64,000 nt of DNA from positions 744,001 through 808,000 of the forward strand of contig NW_024103862.1 in the NCBI RefSeq assembly GCF_003945595.2, read 5' to 3'. This document shows positions 1 through 9,419 of this stretch, one piece after another. The notes under the pieces are model-generated. The model worked only from the letters and a program-made list of their open reading frames with translations. It was not told the origin of the DNA and did no database searches. This DNA is from Pipra filicauda (lineage: Eukaryota > Chordata > Aves > Passeriformes > Pipridae). Position 1 is the stretch's first letter, and the number at the start of each line of letters is the position of its first letter. The translations under genes and the position numbers were made by a program.

Positions 1-611
1 ACCTGTCCTTCCTTTTAAATGCTAAGGAGCAGCGTTGGCCAATTGTGTGTGTGTTGTGATCTGAGAAAAGATTCGTGAACGACGGTCTGGCTTTTCCACT
101 AAGTTATTTAAACTTTATGTATACATACATGTATGTGCACGAGACAGAGAGCGTATCTGTGTGCGCGTGCATGTAGCCACGTAGTAAGACCTTTCTTTTA
201 GATTCGGAAAGAGGCCATATATATGTAAACTGAGATTTTAGAGCATATTTAACCAGTATGTGCAAGGTATTCTAGTTGCAAGGTGCAATGAAAAATATAG
301 TTCGCAATGTTGTCGGTTCTTTTCAGCCCATAGGTAGGTACCAGTTACCAAAAACCACTTTTGAATTTCCATGTTAATCCATTTAAGGAAACAAATGAGA
401 GTCCGAGGTTTAAACACCCTTGTCCGATATCAACCACTTCCCATAAAATGTGGGCTTGCCCAGGCGTCAGTGATTAAAAGCTCTTTGAAACAGGAGAGCT
501 ATCGAATAAAACCCAAGAAAGGTAAATCCTCACCACCACCACCATCACCACCACCTTCTTCTAAGGTTCTGAATTTAAAAAAAAAAAAATAGCATTATCA
601 GTGATCACAAC
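1..611. other. No gene recognised; flank of CpG island cluster
   Basis: This AT-leaning stretch shows only short TA/CA-rich patches near 115-135 and a short CCA repeat near its right end, followed by an A-run at about 578-590. The single small open frame here runs into the CCA repeat and A-run and resembles no family I know. I see nothing else in it. Confidence 0.6.
531..555 (+). repeat. (CCA)n simple repeat
   Basis: A short run of CAC/CCA triplets with one ATC interruption is read directly from the sequence. It is a minor microsatellite. Confidence 0.8.
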
Positions 612-860
612 AAAGTGAAGATGTTGGTGGAAGTGCCCCAGAGGGGCCGCAGACTCCCCGGCCCTGCGGTGGCGCGGGCCGCGATGGTGCGGAGGGGCGC
701 GCAGGGCCGCCCGCACGGTCGCGGGAGCAGCGCCCGCTGCCGCCGGAGGGTCAGGACCATGGACAGGGACCGGGAGCAGTCGGTGTCACCCCGGGAAAAG
801 GAGGTGAACGGGGCTACCTGCCCCCACGGAACGCCGAAGGTCGGGTTGATCTGTTTTTCT
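612..860. promoter_or_regulatory. CpG island 1 (small)
   Basis: GC content rises sharply and CpG dinucleotides become dense, especially at about 660-760, compared with AT-rich flanks. The open frames crossing it are low-complexity, rich in Arg, Gly and Ala, and have no recognisable domain, so I read it as a regulatory or non-coding-exon island. It is the leftmost of five islands in 7 kb. Unmethylated CpG islands in birds generally mark promoters or their surroundings; whether this one starts a transcript is inference. Confidence 0.6.
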
Positions 861-1590
861 TGCTATCCCTTTCGTGTTGCTGCTCAAGTTTCTAAGCAAA
901 AGATTTGAGAAATTACATTTATAATTCTCCTGCAGGAGAGCAAGGTCTGTTAAAATGCCATGACAGGGATTTCTCTTCTTACTGCCCGCAAAAGAAGTAA
1001 AAGGATCTCTTCATTCTACATACGATTGCTTTTTTCCCTTCAACTCCGAGCCAAAAATAAATCTACTGCTCGGATCGGCTGAATGACAGTGGTGTAAATT
1101 AAATTGATTTTATCAGTGACCAAGTTCCACAATTGGAAAAATTAAATGCCACTTTGACAGACAAGGATAATATGGAACAGATCTATAAAACAGCTCCTTT
1201 GAACAACAACAACATCAACCCAACAGGAGCCTAGATACTGGCAATCCCATCTTCTTCATCCTGCTCCGTTATGTCACATCATCTAGTTTACCTTTCTGCA
1301 GAACCGAAATGATTGAAACCATTGTTCGATGCAAAGGGACTAACAATGATGAGTCATGGACTTTGTGCCACAGCAAAGGCAACAGACATGATTCTCAGGC
1401 AAATTTCTTTTTTTATTTTGATCTCTCTTCTAATTGGATTCCCTTTTCAGATGCACTTTGCGACACTTTCAACCCGCCCCACGGCTCCAGCAAACTCAGG
1501 GCTGAGCTCCGGGAAGGACAAGCTGCTCTACCTCCACCTAAGAATTGCACAAATACAACTTCCAAGTGCTTTAGCCAGGAAAAGCCCTAG
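861..1590. other. AT-richer gap between CpG islands 1 and 2
   Basis: No coding region is evident. The part at about 1080-1200 is AT-rich, with A/T-core motifs and few simple repeats. It has the look of conserved non-coding sequence, but I cannot align it to test this. The two overlapping open frames at 1309-1663 run into the next island and resemble no known protein. Confidence 0.5.
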
Positions 1591-2061
1591 TTCTGCACCT
1601 GCCACCGGCTTCCCAAGGCGAGAGGAGGCCTTGAGCCACCTCCGCGCTTCCTGCATGCCCTAGTTCGGCCCGGCTCGGCTCGACTCGGCTCGCTGCCCGC
1701 TCGATGGGGCCTGCCTGCCGCAGAGACACCGCGTAGCTCCGGGGCCGGAGGAGCGAGCTGTCTCCGCACGGACAGCGATCCGCTCTCGCCCGCTGCCCGC
1801 CGCTGCCTCGCCGGGACGGGCACAGCGGAAACAAAGCCCGTGGGGCACGGCGCGGCCTGGCCCGACTCCGTCGTGCTCCCGGCCCCTTGTCGGGCTCCGG
1901 GGTGCTGCGGGCGGGAGACTGGGGCGGTGAGGGACCGGGGGATGCGGTGGTGCCGCAGTGAGGGGGGTCGCCTGCCGTGCGGGAAGGATGACCTCTGGGT
2001 GAGCCGGCGATCAGGCTCCTCTTCTTCGCTATGACTGTACAAATTCATGTGACATTGAGGC

Positions 2062-2135
2062 TGGGGAGGTGGGAGGAAGGCGGGGGAGTTGGGGGAGAGG
2101 ACCCGGAGGGAAGGGGGAGGGATGAACTTTCTGCC
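2062..2135 (+). other. G-rich tract with G-quadruplex potential
   Basis: Many runs of three to five G separated by short spacers lie on the + strand within CpG island 2. Such runs meet the usual G-run spacing rule for quadruplex formation. Function is inference. Confidence 0.55.
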
Positions 2136-2334
2136 GGGCTCGGCTTTTCACACCTTTCTCTCACGATGATGCCTGAGGACGTTTTGGGAGAGAGTGGCTC
2201 GGCGGGGTCCCCTCCGAGCAGGTCCCCCTCGACCTTGAAGGGACCCGGCTGGGCCGCCCGGGTCTGGGATTGTGCCGGGTTTCAAGGACACGGGAGATGA
2301 TCAGGACTTTGGGAGCCAACATCTGCCTGGCTGG

Positions 2335-2342
2335 TGACGTCA
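2335..2342. promoter_or_regulatory. Palindromic cAMP response element (TGACGTCA)
   Basis: The exact 8-base palindrome TGACGTCA is present inside the CpG-rich region. It is the full consensus site for CREB/ATF bZIP dimers. Downstream, at about 2402-2419, an ATTAATCCC motif of the OTX/PITX homeodomain type adds to a dense regulatory look. Whether either site is bound is not known from sequence. Confidence 0.55.
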
Positions 2343-2543
2343 GCAACCCCGTGTAATCCTCTTGTACTGAAGGCAGATGCCTTATTTGTTTGGCTGGAGA
2401 GGCATTAATCCCTAATTCTGGAGCAGCAAGCGAGGGGGAGAGACCGGACCGCTTCCTATCCCCCGAAAGCAACTAGCGGCACTCTCCTTCTCTCCTGCTC
2501 TCCGCGGCTCCGACTGGGCGGAGGAGCCGTCAACCCCCGGCAG

Positions 2544-3176
2544 GTTTGACCATTTTCTTTTTGATTATGATTTTTTTTTTAGTATTCGGAGTGGTTTCAT
2601 TTTTCGTATTTTTATTTGAATGGTTGGATTTCCCCCTATGGATTTAGTTCTTTGCTCTCGTACGCTCTTCAAGCCGAGAAAGAAGGGGGAAATGCTGCTC
2701 CCCACCCCCCTCCATACCCTTAATTATTTTTTTTTTTCATTTTAAGCTTTCCCCTGTGCTTGCTCTCCGGGGATTTTGCAGCGGCGGGCAAGGAGGTTGC
2801 TCTCTGCGATTCCCCGCGGCTGGCCCCTTCCCACCTCACTGCAGAGACTCAGATGCCCGCTCGCCCCGGCGCTGCGGTGATGGGCGTTCCGCCTTGTCTC
2901 TCCTCGGCCGCGGACCGAGCAGCCCCACAGGCTCGGGTCTGGCCGGCCCCAGATCCGCGTCAGTCCGTGTGCCCCCCCTTCTCTTCCCTTCCCTTCCCTT
3001 TCCTTCCTCCCCTTCCCCTTCCCTCCCCGCCCTTCCCCTGCTCTGACTCCCCCCTCTCTTCCTTTTGTCATTGGCAACCGCGCGGCGTGCGGGCTCCCGG
3101 CGCCCTTCCCTCCCCGCCTGCCTTTCCTCTCCTCCCCGCCTGCCTTTCTAACGCTCTTGCTTTGTCTGTTTTCCAG
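2544..3176 (+). other. Candidate 5' UTR intron (+)
   Basis: The left edge has AG/GTTTGA, a modest donor. The right edge is excellent: a long pyrimidine tract, a TCTAAC branch-point match at about 3147-3152 and CTGTTTTCCAG ending at 3176, with the branch A about 25 bases from the AG. The interior is T-rich on the left (2555-2745) and C/T-rich on the right. The donor choice is uncertain, and an upstream donor near 1996-2001 (GGTGAGC) is also possible. The acceptor is the stronger evidence. Confidence 0.4.
2972..3028 (+). repeat. Uninterrupted 57-base pyrimidine tract (CCCTT-like)
   Basis: Every base from 2972 to 3028 is C or T, mostly as repeats of CCCTT and CCTTC. Further pyrimidine-rich sequence follows to about 3175. 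Homopurine-homopyrimidine tracts of this length can form triplex DNA, and the complementary strand has G-quadruplex potential. It lies within the candidate 5' UTR intron. Confidence 0.85.
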
Positions 3177-3530
3177 GCGGCCGCACGCGGGAGCTGCGGT
3201 GCCGAGGGGGGTCGGAGCCGTCTGCCCAGTTTGCCCCCAGATGCCCCGGCAACCTACGGGAAAACCTCTGGGAAGCCCAGCCCGCCGCAGGAGACCGGGC
3301 GCCGCCGTATGCAGCCGCAGTACATCCCGCTTCGCCTCCTCTCTCTCTCCCGGGCCCTGGGGCCGAGGAAGCAATCGAGGTCAGCCGCCCAGTTCCCGGG
3401 GTCCGGCCGTGGTCTAGCCCGCAGGGTGATGCAAGGCGCCCGGCCGCTCTGCTTCTCCCCGGCGCGCCATCGTCACCGAAAAGGAATGGTCCCCGTCCTG
3501 AGCGGTGAAACATGGCAAAAAGCGTAATAA
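3177..3530. promoter_or_regulatory. CpG island 3, candidate non-coding exon after the 3176 acceptor
   Basis: A GC-rich, CpG-dense block begins within the preceding candidate intron and continues past the strong acceptor. If that acceptor is used, the block starts an exon. Possible + strand donors follow near 3386 (GAG/GTCAGC) and 3661-3667. Open frames on both strands cross it, but they are low-complexity and end near the island boundary, as expected of GC-driven frames. No protein family is recognised. Confidence 0.45.
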
Positions 3531-4427
3531 TAATAAAAAAAGCTTAGGCTGATTTTATTTTTTTAAAATTATTGTAATGACTTCACCCCTCATTTCCTCA
3601 CTCGCCAGTTCAGTGTAGGCAGGCCAGATGGGCTGCCCAGGCCCTCCCGGGAAAGGGGCAGGTGCGAGTGAGTTAAATTTTTTTCCGCTTTACAAAGAAA
3701 GATGACACGTCCTGGCCTTTCATTTTTCATCGCCGAAAGACCTCCCTCTCCCCCCTCCTTCCCCCGGCCGAGAGGAGCGGGGATGCTCTGGGGGTGAGGG
3801 CTCCTCCCGCCCGTGCTCCAGGGAAGCCGCAGGACTAGGCGGACCGAGGCAGCCGGAAAGAACGGTCATCCCCCTGAGCCAGGGATGCCAAATCACAGAC
3901 GTCGAGTCGGGGAGAGCCAGCTCCTGTATTTAAAATCATGCGAAGACGCTGGTGAAATTAGAGCAATCACCTGGAAGTGTCTAATAGGCACACGTTTAAT
4001 TTCTCTCCCCCTTTTTTTTTTTTTTAATCCATTAAATACATATTTAACAGCTTCCTGAGCATTGCAAACAACAGACCGGCTAGTCAGAAAATTCGAGCAT
4101 GAGTTATATGCAGCCCAGGCCAGGATGGGACTAGGGCAGAGGGAAATCACCGGGGTTTTTTCGGGGATCAGTTGCTGTTCTGCTTCCAGAGAGAGAGAGA
4201 GAGAGAGCGCTCTAAGGCTCTGACTCTCCGTGTTCACAGCGGACCTTGATTTAATGTCATACAATTAAGGCACGCGGTGAATGCCAAGAGCGGATCCTCA
4301 AAGCAGCATGAAAGATCTCGCTAGAACACACCATAACAAAAACGTTAATACTAAAAGTAATAGAAAACTGAAAAGTCAAAAAAAAAAAAAAAGGAGAGAC
4401 AAAGCAATAAAGAGCTCGACAACCTGT
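3531..4427. other. Mixed non-coding stretch between islands
   Basis: AT-rich sequence at 3531-3600 and 3920-4060 alternates with a small GC-rich patch at 3750-3860. It includes a GA repeat and an A-run at about 4380-4392. I see no coding exon. If the minus-strand donor at 4434 is real, this is the start of an intron on that strand. Confidence 0.5.
4188..4207 (+). repeat. (GA)n microsatellite
   Basis: Ten perfect AG/GA dinucleotides are read directly. On the minus strand this is a CT tract ahead of a CAG and could act as a weak polypyrimidine tract, but I do not call an acceptor there. Confidence 0.85.
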
Positions 4428-4437
4428 ACTCACCTAT
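4428..4437 (-). promoter_or_regulatory. Strong 5' splice-site-like sequence, minus strand
   Basis: Read on the minus strand, 4437 down to 4428 is ATAG/GTGAGT, a full match to the vertebrate donor from the exonic AG through intron position +6. The upstream exon side would lie at 4434 and above, running back into the large CpG island, as expected for a first exon transcribed leftwards. An ATG at 4534-4532 (minus) opens a 33-codon frame that reaches this junction. Unspliced, it would meet TGA straight away. The encoded peptide is not recognised, so the exon may be non-coding. Confidence 0.5.
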
Positions 4438-4537
4438 GGAAACCGAGACTAACTAGGACTGGCATACTGATCGGCGCAACCCGGTGGAGAGATGTCACTG
4501 CCATGGGACGGGCGCCCGCGAGGGCAGCTGTCATCAG

Positions 4538-4546
4538 CAGGTAACG
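4538..4546 (+). promoter_or_regulatory. 5' splice-site-like sequence, plus strand
   Basis: CAG/GTAACG is a good, though not perfect, donor on the + strand, with the junction at 4540/4541. It lies 107 bases from the opposing minus-strand donor at 4434, so the two putative first exons would overlap. Which strand is actually spliced cannot be decided from sequence alone. Confidence 0.35.
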
Positions 4547-5800
4547 GGGCCGTGGGGGACTACTGGAGCGTTGGGGTAGCCGTGGTGGTTTTTCAAGGTG
4601 GTGGTGACTCGACCTCTTGCTTTCTTGGGCTGAATCATGTAAAGTCGATTAATGGGAAATAAATACATTTTCTAATATTATCATCGCGAGGATTGTTCTT
4701 TGCGCATCGCCCAGCCGGTAGCTAGGGGTGCCCGCTCGGTAGTGGCTCCTCCTCTTGCGGGACTTCTCTGGAAGCCGAGGAACGCGGGCCCTGGGGCAGT
4801 GGCGCGGTGCGCGAGAGGCAGCAGAACATCGTCTGTGCCGCGGGCCGGCAGAGCCATGTGCGGCGCTGGTGAATGGGTGCGGGAGATGCTGGATGTGCGG
4901 CGGGGACACTGCAGCAGAGACGTGTGCGGAGAGGCAGCCGGGACGCGCGAAGAGGAGTGTGCGGCGGTTGCGAGGGGGAGCGGAGGAGAGTAGAGTACGG
5001 GGACGGTGTGGGGAGGCCGGCTCAGAGCGGTGCCGGTGGGCAGCGGAGCGGCGTGCGGACTTTTTGCGCGGGTCTGGGCGGCAGGGCAAGGCGGCGATTT
5101 GCGAGCGCGGAGCAGGGGGCGGCGGCGGCGGCGGGGTAGTGTGTGCGGGGCAGCTTACGCGCGGGGGAGGGCGGCGGGGTGGCGGTGGCATCGCGCTGTG
5201 CGCGGGGGCCGGGGCGTGTGCGGCCAGGGGCACCGGAGAGGCGGCTCCGGTGGAGACGACGGCGGTGGCGGGGCCAAGCCGGCAGGTGTGGGGAGGGGGC
5301 GGGGGCGGGGACGGGAGAGGCCGGGGTCTCCGCGCCGTCGGCGGCGGAAGTCTTTGTTCCGCGGGGCCTCGGAACAAAGGAGCGGAGGGACCGAGAGGGG
5401 GCCAGGTGGGGGCCGGGACCGCGGCCGGCGCTGTCCCTGGTGCTGGCAGCGTCATCGAACTCCCGACGCGGGCGGCCAGGCCACCTGCTCCCGGTCGTGC
5501 AGACACGTCCCGGTGGCACCGGGTGGCCCTCGTGATGGGAGCGTCCCCGGCGGAAGAAAACCTAGCGTCCCTGAGGGTAGGGCAGGAGAGCGGTTTGGCC
5601 TGCGCGGTGCACAGACGCTGCCCCGGCGGAGTCCTCGAGCGGGTCCCCCGGCGCATCCCTCCCGTCGAGTCCTTCCAACCGCCACTCTGAAACAGCCAGG
5701 GTGGAAGCAAGTCCTGCGGGGGCTCTGTCACGCTCCCGTCCCGGCTCCATTCGCGGCCATCTGCCGCGGCCTAATTCTACTCTGCCGTCTATCAAACGGT
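4541..5800. promoter_or_regulatory. CpG island 4, largest; candidate bidirectional promoter
   Basis: This is the most CpG-dense block in the window. It spans about 1.2 kb, with GGCGG-rich, Sp1/KLF-type boxes at about 5120-5340. It is open in several frames on both strands, including about 360 codons (-) and 311 codons (+). These frames overlap almost completely and have the Arg/Gly/Pro/Ala composition expected of GC-rich non-coding DNA, so I call no protein. Candidate donors point left at 4434 (-) and right at 4541 (+). A CpG-island promoter, possibly divergent or overlapping, is the best reading. Confidence 0.7.
5290..5315 (+). other. Strong G-quadruplex candidate
   Basis: Five G-runs of three to five bases are separated by spacers of one or two bases, inside the largest CpG island. 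Short loops favour a stable quadruplex. Such motifs are common at promoters. Confidence 0.65.
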
Positions 5801-7204
5801 AGCCACAGTCAGCCAGGGCAGGGGATGCTCTCAAACACTAAATAAGGCAAAACAACTAAGAAACAGCAATAACTACAAGAACTATAAATGATAACAACAC
5901 CATCTACCTGAAGGTCGTAGAGCTTTGTCCTCTTTTCTATTGCGCTCAGGAGACAGCACTGACTGCAGTGGGTTTTTTACCAAAAACTGGATTGCAAATT
6001 GGACTGATCACCCTTCTCTGCAAAGGGATAGAAGAGGAGAAATCTTACTTTTTCCTCAGCCTCTTCATTTCCTTGTAATCATCCTTATGCTGCCCAGTAG
6101 ACAGACGAAGTACATGGGCTACTCCATCCTTTCTCAGCTCAGAGAGCTGAGGATGAGTTTTTCTCAATGCACTGCCTGCTCCTGCCGTGCCACATAGCTT
6201 CTCTCATTTCTTGATTTTGAGATGCCTCTTCATATATACACATCTACCCACACATACATATGCACATTTGCACATTTTCTATGTACCCTCAGATTGCTCT
6301 AATTTCTGTGTATCATTTCTTCTTGTTTATGTGTTCTTTGTAAGACCCAGCACTTCGCAGGATCTCAGGAGAGCCATGCAGTAAACAGAGGAAAGTCCAT
6401 CTTCGCCTGCTCATGTGTGGGCCAGGATGATGCACAGCCAAGGTTAACCCTCATACAGGTAGAGAACAGGGAAGTCTTTTAAATGTGTTTTGTCCTGAGC
6501 AACATGAAGGACTCAGCTAAACTCTTTGCAGGATTACAAACGTGAACTGACTACCCCTGCACTAAGGCATTATCTCCACCACATCTCATTCCTTCTTGTT
6601 TTCTTGGAAATCAGTGCTAAAGCTTTGTTATAAACATTCTATGCTTCCACAGCAAAAGAAACATAAATATGTAAGTGAACCTGCTACTGCCAATCTCTCA
6701 ATGTAATTTTATAAATATTTCTTACTGCTTGGAAAGAAGTGGAACTTTGGAATAGATGGAGGTTCTTTTGGAAAGCTTTCAGAAACAGGGAACCTTCCTC
6801 CCTTCTAAACTACAGTGGCAATAATAATGGTGGTGACGATGATGATGGAGCACATAAAAAATGGATGTAAGGAAGGTCTGAAGACCCAGCTGATGAACTA
6901 TGCCATCTAGAGCCATGTTTCCCCTTCTGATGTCACATCTCTGCCGTAGGTTGAGGTTATGGCAGCGGCATCTGAAAGTAACCTGCATTTAATATTCACC
7001 ACTTGCCTTCTTACTCCAAGAACAGAACAAAACCCTGCTCTCAGCAATTTTTCTTGGGGGTAGTCTGATTTCCAAGGCTCCTCACGGAGAGGAGCAGGGA
7101 GCACTGCCTGCCAGCCTCTCCTTGAGTTAGAAGAACACACCCACGCCCTCCCACTACTCCCTCCCCCTTTTTTTTTTTTTTTAAATTGTTTTTCCTTTTT
7201 TCCT
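5801..7204. other. Non-coding stretch, no gene recognised
   Basis: GC falls to the level of the rest of the window. There is a CA-rich patch at 6236-6262, an AAT/GAT triplet patch at about 6817-6848 and a T-run of about 16 bases at 7168-7183. The small open frames are repeat-driven or random. I see no exon that I can defend. Confidence 0.55.
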
Positions 7205-7432
7205 CCTTAAGCGACGCCTGCCCGGAGCCATAGGGGCAGAGCTCGGCCCCGGGACGGCCGCAGGACGCCCCCGGGCGCTGCCCCGGCGGGGCCGGGCGGG
7301 ATGCGGGACGATGCGGCCCCTCCGCCGGCACTGCCGCGACCCCTGGCGGCCGCGCACCGCGCATCGCCCAGCGCAGCGCAAGCCCCGCTCCAGTCTCGCT
7401 CAAACCCGGCGCGGCAGAACACGAGAAACTTC
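7205..7432. promoter_or_regulatory. CpG island 5, isolated
   Basis: A sharply bounded 230-base block has very dense CpG (CGCGCACCGCGCATCGCC and similar) between AT-rich flanks. Open frames on the minus strand cross it but contain no family signature. It could be an alternative promoter, an enhancer-type orphan island or a short non-coding exon. I see no strong splice consensus at its edges. Confidence 0.55.
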
Positions 7433-9395
7433 CAAGTACGAGCCGTTTAGAAGCAATGTTCCGAATCAAAAATAGCTTACAAATGTCATTCTAAAATGTT
7501 TTGCAACGTAGAGCGTGAGAAGCGATCCTTCCATGCCTTCCCAGTGGGAATCGAGGCTATCTGTCTCATGTAGATTCAGATCTGTAGAGTATCATTTGTG
7601 ACACGAAAATATGGAGGGAAATGAGCTACTACCTGCTTACTGCAGCTGTTGAGGCAGTCTGGGGCATCAGTTTCACTCAGGGGCAAATGGTCCTACTGTA
7701 GCAAGAGGCAGACTCAAGGTATTGTCCAATTTACAGACACAGGCCAGTCATTTTCAAAAAGTTAAAATTTAGTTTTTGAACTGGGATGATTAGACGCCAA
7801 CATTTCATTTTATTTCACTTATCCTGTACTCAAGGTGGTGGCTAAGAAAGGTGTAGAGCACAGGTAAGTCAGGCAATAAGCAAAGCAAGCTTCCCAGCAG
7901 AACAAGCACTGTCCCACTGTCTCCACCCTGAAGGGCTGTTCAAGCAGCAGGATCTTCCCACTGAGAGAAGCAGAGGAGAAGCAATGTGTCTGGTGCTTCA
8001 AGGCCTGGTGCACCGCGATGACTGCCACACGGCAGGAAAGTGGATGAGCCAGCCAGCAAGGTATGTAATGAGATTAATTTTCATACTCTGCACGAAATTC
8101 CCCACATTTCTTTTGTATTACTTAGCTCCTCTGGTACTGATAAATTACCACAATACTGAGAAGTGAGAAGAGTGAGATAATAGAGATAGTAATTTGCAGT
8201 CTAATGTAAATTAATTTTTACTTAATCAGGAACTGCTTTACTAGCATGGTGGATATTAAGAATACCACACTACTCTATACTAAATGTTTGTGTGTCAGAT
8301 GTAGTCTTATAAAAACCTGACTAAAGAAGTCCCACAATCAGAAAACAGGGAAGAAATACCAAATTTTAAATATGCTGTTGGTATAAAATATTTTAAATTG
8401 TAAATCAAGGACAAATTAATTAACAGGAGGAACCTGTTAAATTAACTTGGTGTACTGTTTATACTAAGGTTGCTTTATAATTTGCCATGTTAAAGTAATT
8501 CTGTTTATTAGGCGGTGAAGTACAGTTTGCATGTTAAATAGTATTAACTAAAATACACACTCAATACTTGTACAATAGTACTTAAAATGTAATCTAAGGT
8601 TGTTAACTCCATCACTAATAAGTTTTGTATAAATTTTTTGTACAAGAAAATGCAAGATGAAATACTCTGTTTACAGCAACTAACTAGTGTATATTTGAGC
8701 TGATCTTAATGAATGCAGTTGATAAAGAAGTTAATAAGCAAGGCAATAGTATTATTTTCTTAGAAATTTTAACAGAGAATAACATAATTATTTGAAGTAT
8801 TATTACAGGACTTGGAACATGGAACATACATAGGTCTTTCCAACTTCAGAGGGTTATGGCCCAGCACTGTGATGTCATTTGGCACAACCTGTGTAAAACA
8901 ACTGTTCAGTCTTTTCTGAACCCAAAACTTACTCCATACACTATTCCTATCTCACAAACTAGATCTAGTAGAGGTGTTGAAAGTATTTTTGGACCATTTA
9001 AACCATATATTATTTGATTTACTGTTATACGTCTAGTGTATGAGACAATCAACTGAGAGAACATTTTTTAATGAATGTACAGGTCTCTGTAAAAATCTCT
9101 TACCTTCACGCTGTTGTTTTTCAAACCTAATTAAGAACTTTTTGCTATTTGTCATTTCTTCAGGTAATACATGCTCAGCCTACTAATATTTGTGGATAAA
9201 ATGAAAAGAGCAGCTGTGACAGGAAAACTAAAGGTACAGTCTTTAAATTTTTACCATCAATACTTCCAAGTAATCTGCCAGACTGGGTGAAGTCCATTAA
9301 AAATCAAGGACACAACTTCTTTCAAATTAGAAAAATTCAAATATGTCTGACTCCTATTAAATTGAACAGAGGAATAAAAATTATTATGTGGCTGT

Positions 9396-9419
9396 CACTA
9401 ATTAAAGCAATAATTAGTG
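9396..9419. promoter_or_regulatory. Perfect inverted repeat with paired TAATTA homeodomain cores
   Basis: Two 9-base arms, CACTAATTA and TAATTAGTG, are exact reverse complements separated by a 6-base spacer. Each arm contains TAATTA, the core bound by many Antp/paired/LIM-type homeodomains. The arrangement would suit a dimer. This is seen directly; binding is inference. Confidence 0.4.

Larger units (their letters stand above)
1591..2543. promoter_or_regulatory. CpG island 2, candidate promoter and first non-coding exon (+)
   Basis: GC and CpG density are high across about 1640-2030, then G-rich to 2300, with a second CpG-rich patch at about 2440-2540. It contains short GGCTC-type repeats near 1672-1692, a palindromic CRE at 2335-2342, and several potential + strand donors. 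The last of these, GGCAG followed by GTTTGA at 2543/2544, sits 633 bases upstream of the strong acceptor ending at 3176. No open frame here looks like a real protein. I infer a promoter or 5' UTR exon region; transcription direction is not proven. Confidence 0.6.

Noticed and set aside
2742..3527. 210-codon minus and 255-codon plus frames across islands 2-3
   Set aside because: They overlap each other, run through the pyrimidine tract as Lys/Arg/Gly/Glu- or Pro/Ser/Leu-rich sequence, and cross the strong acceptor.
4649..5731. 360-codon minus-strand frame and an overlapping 311-codon plus-strand frame in CpG island 4
   Set aside because: Both strands and several registers are open at once, composition is Pro/Ala/Arg/Gly-rich, and no domain is recognisable; this is the usual effect of few AT-rich stop codons in a CpG island.
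8810..8900. Possible CR1 3' end (GTCTTTCCAACTTC word)
   Set aside because: The flanking words do not follow CR1 order on either strand.
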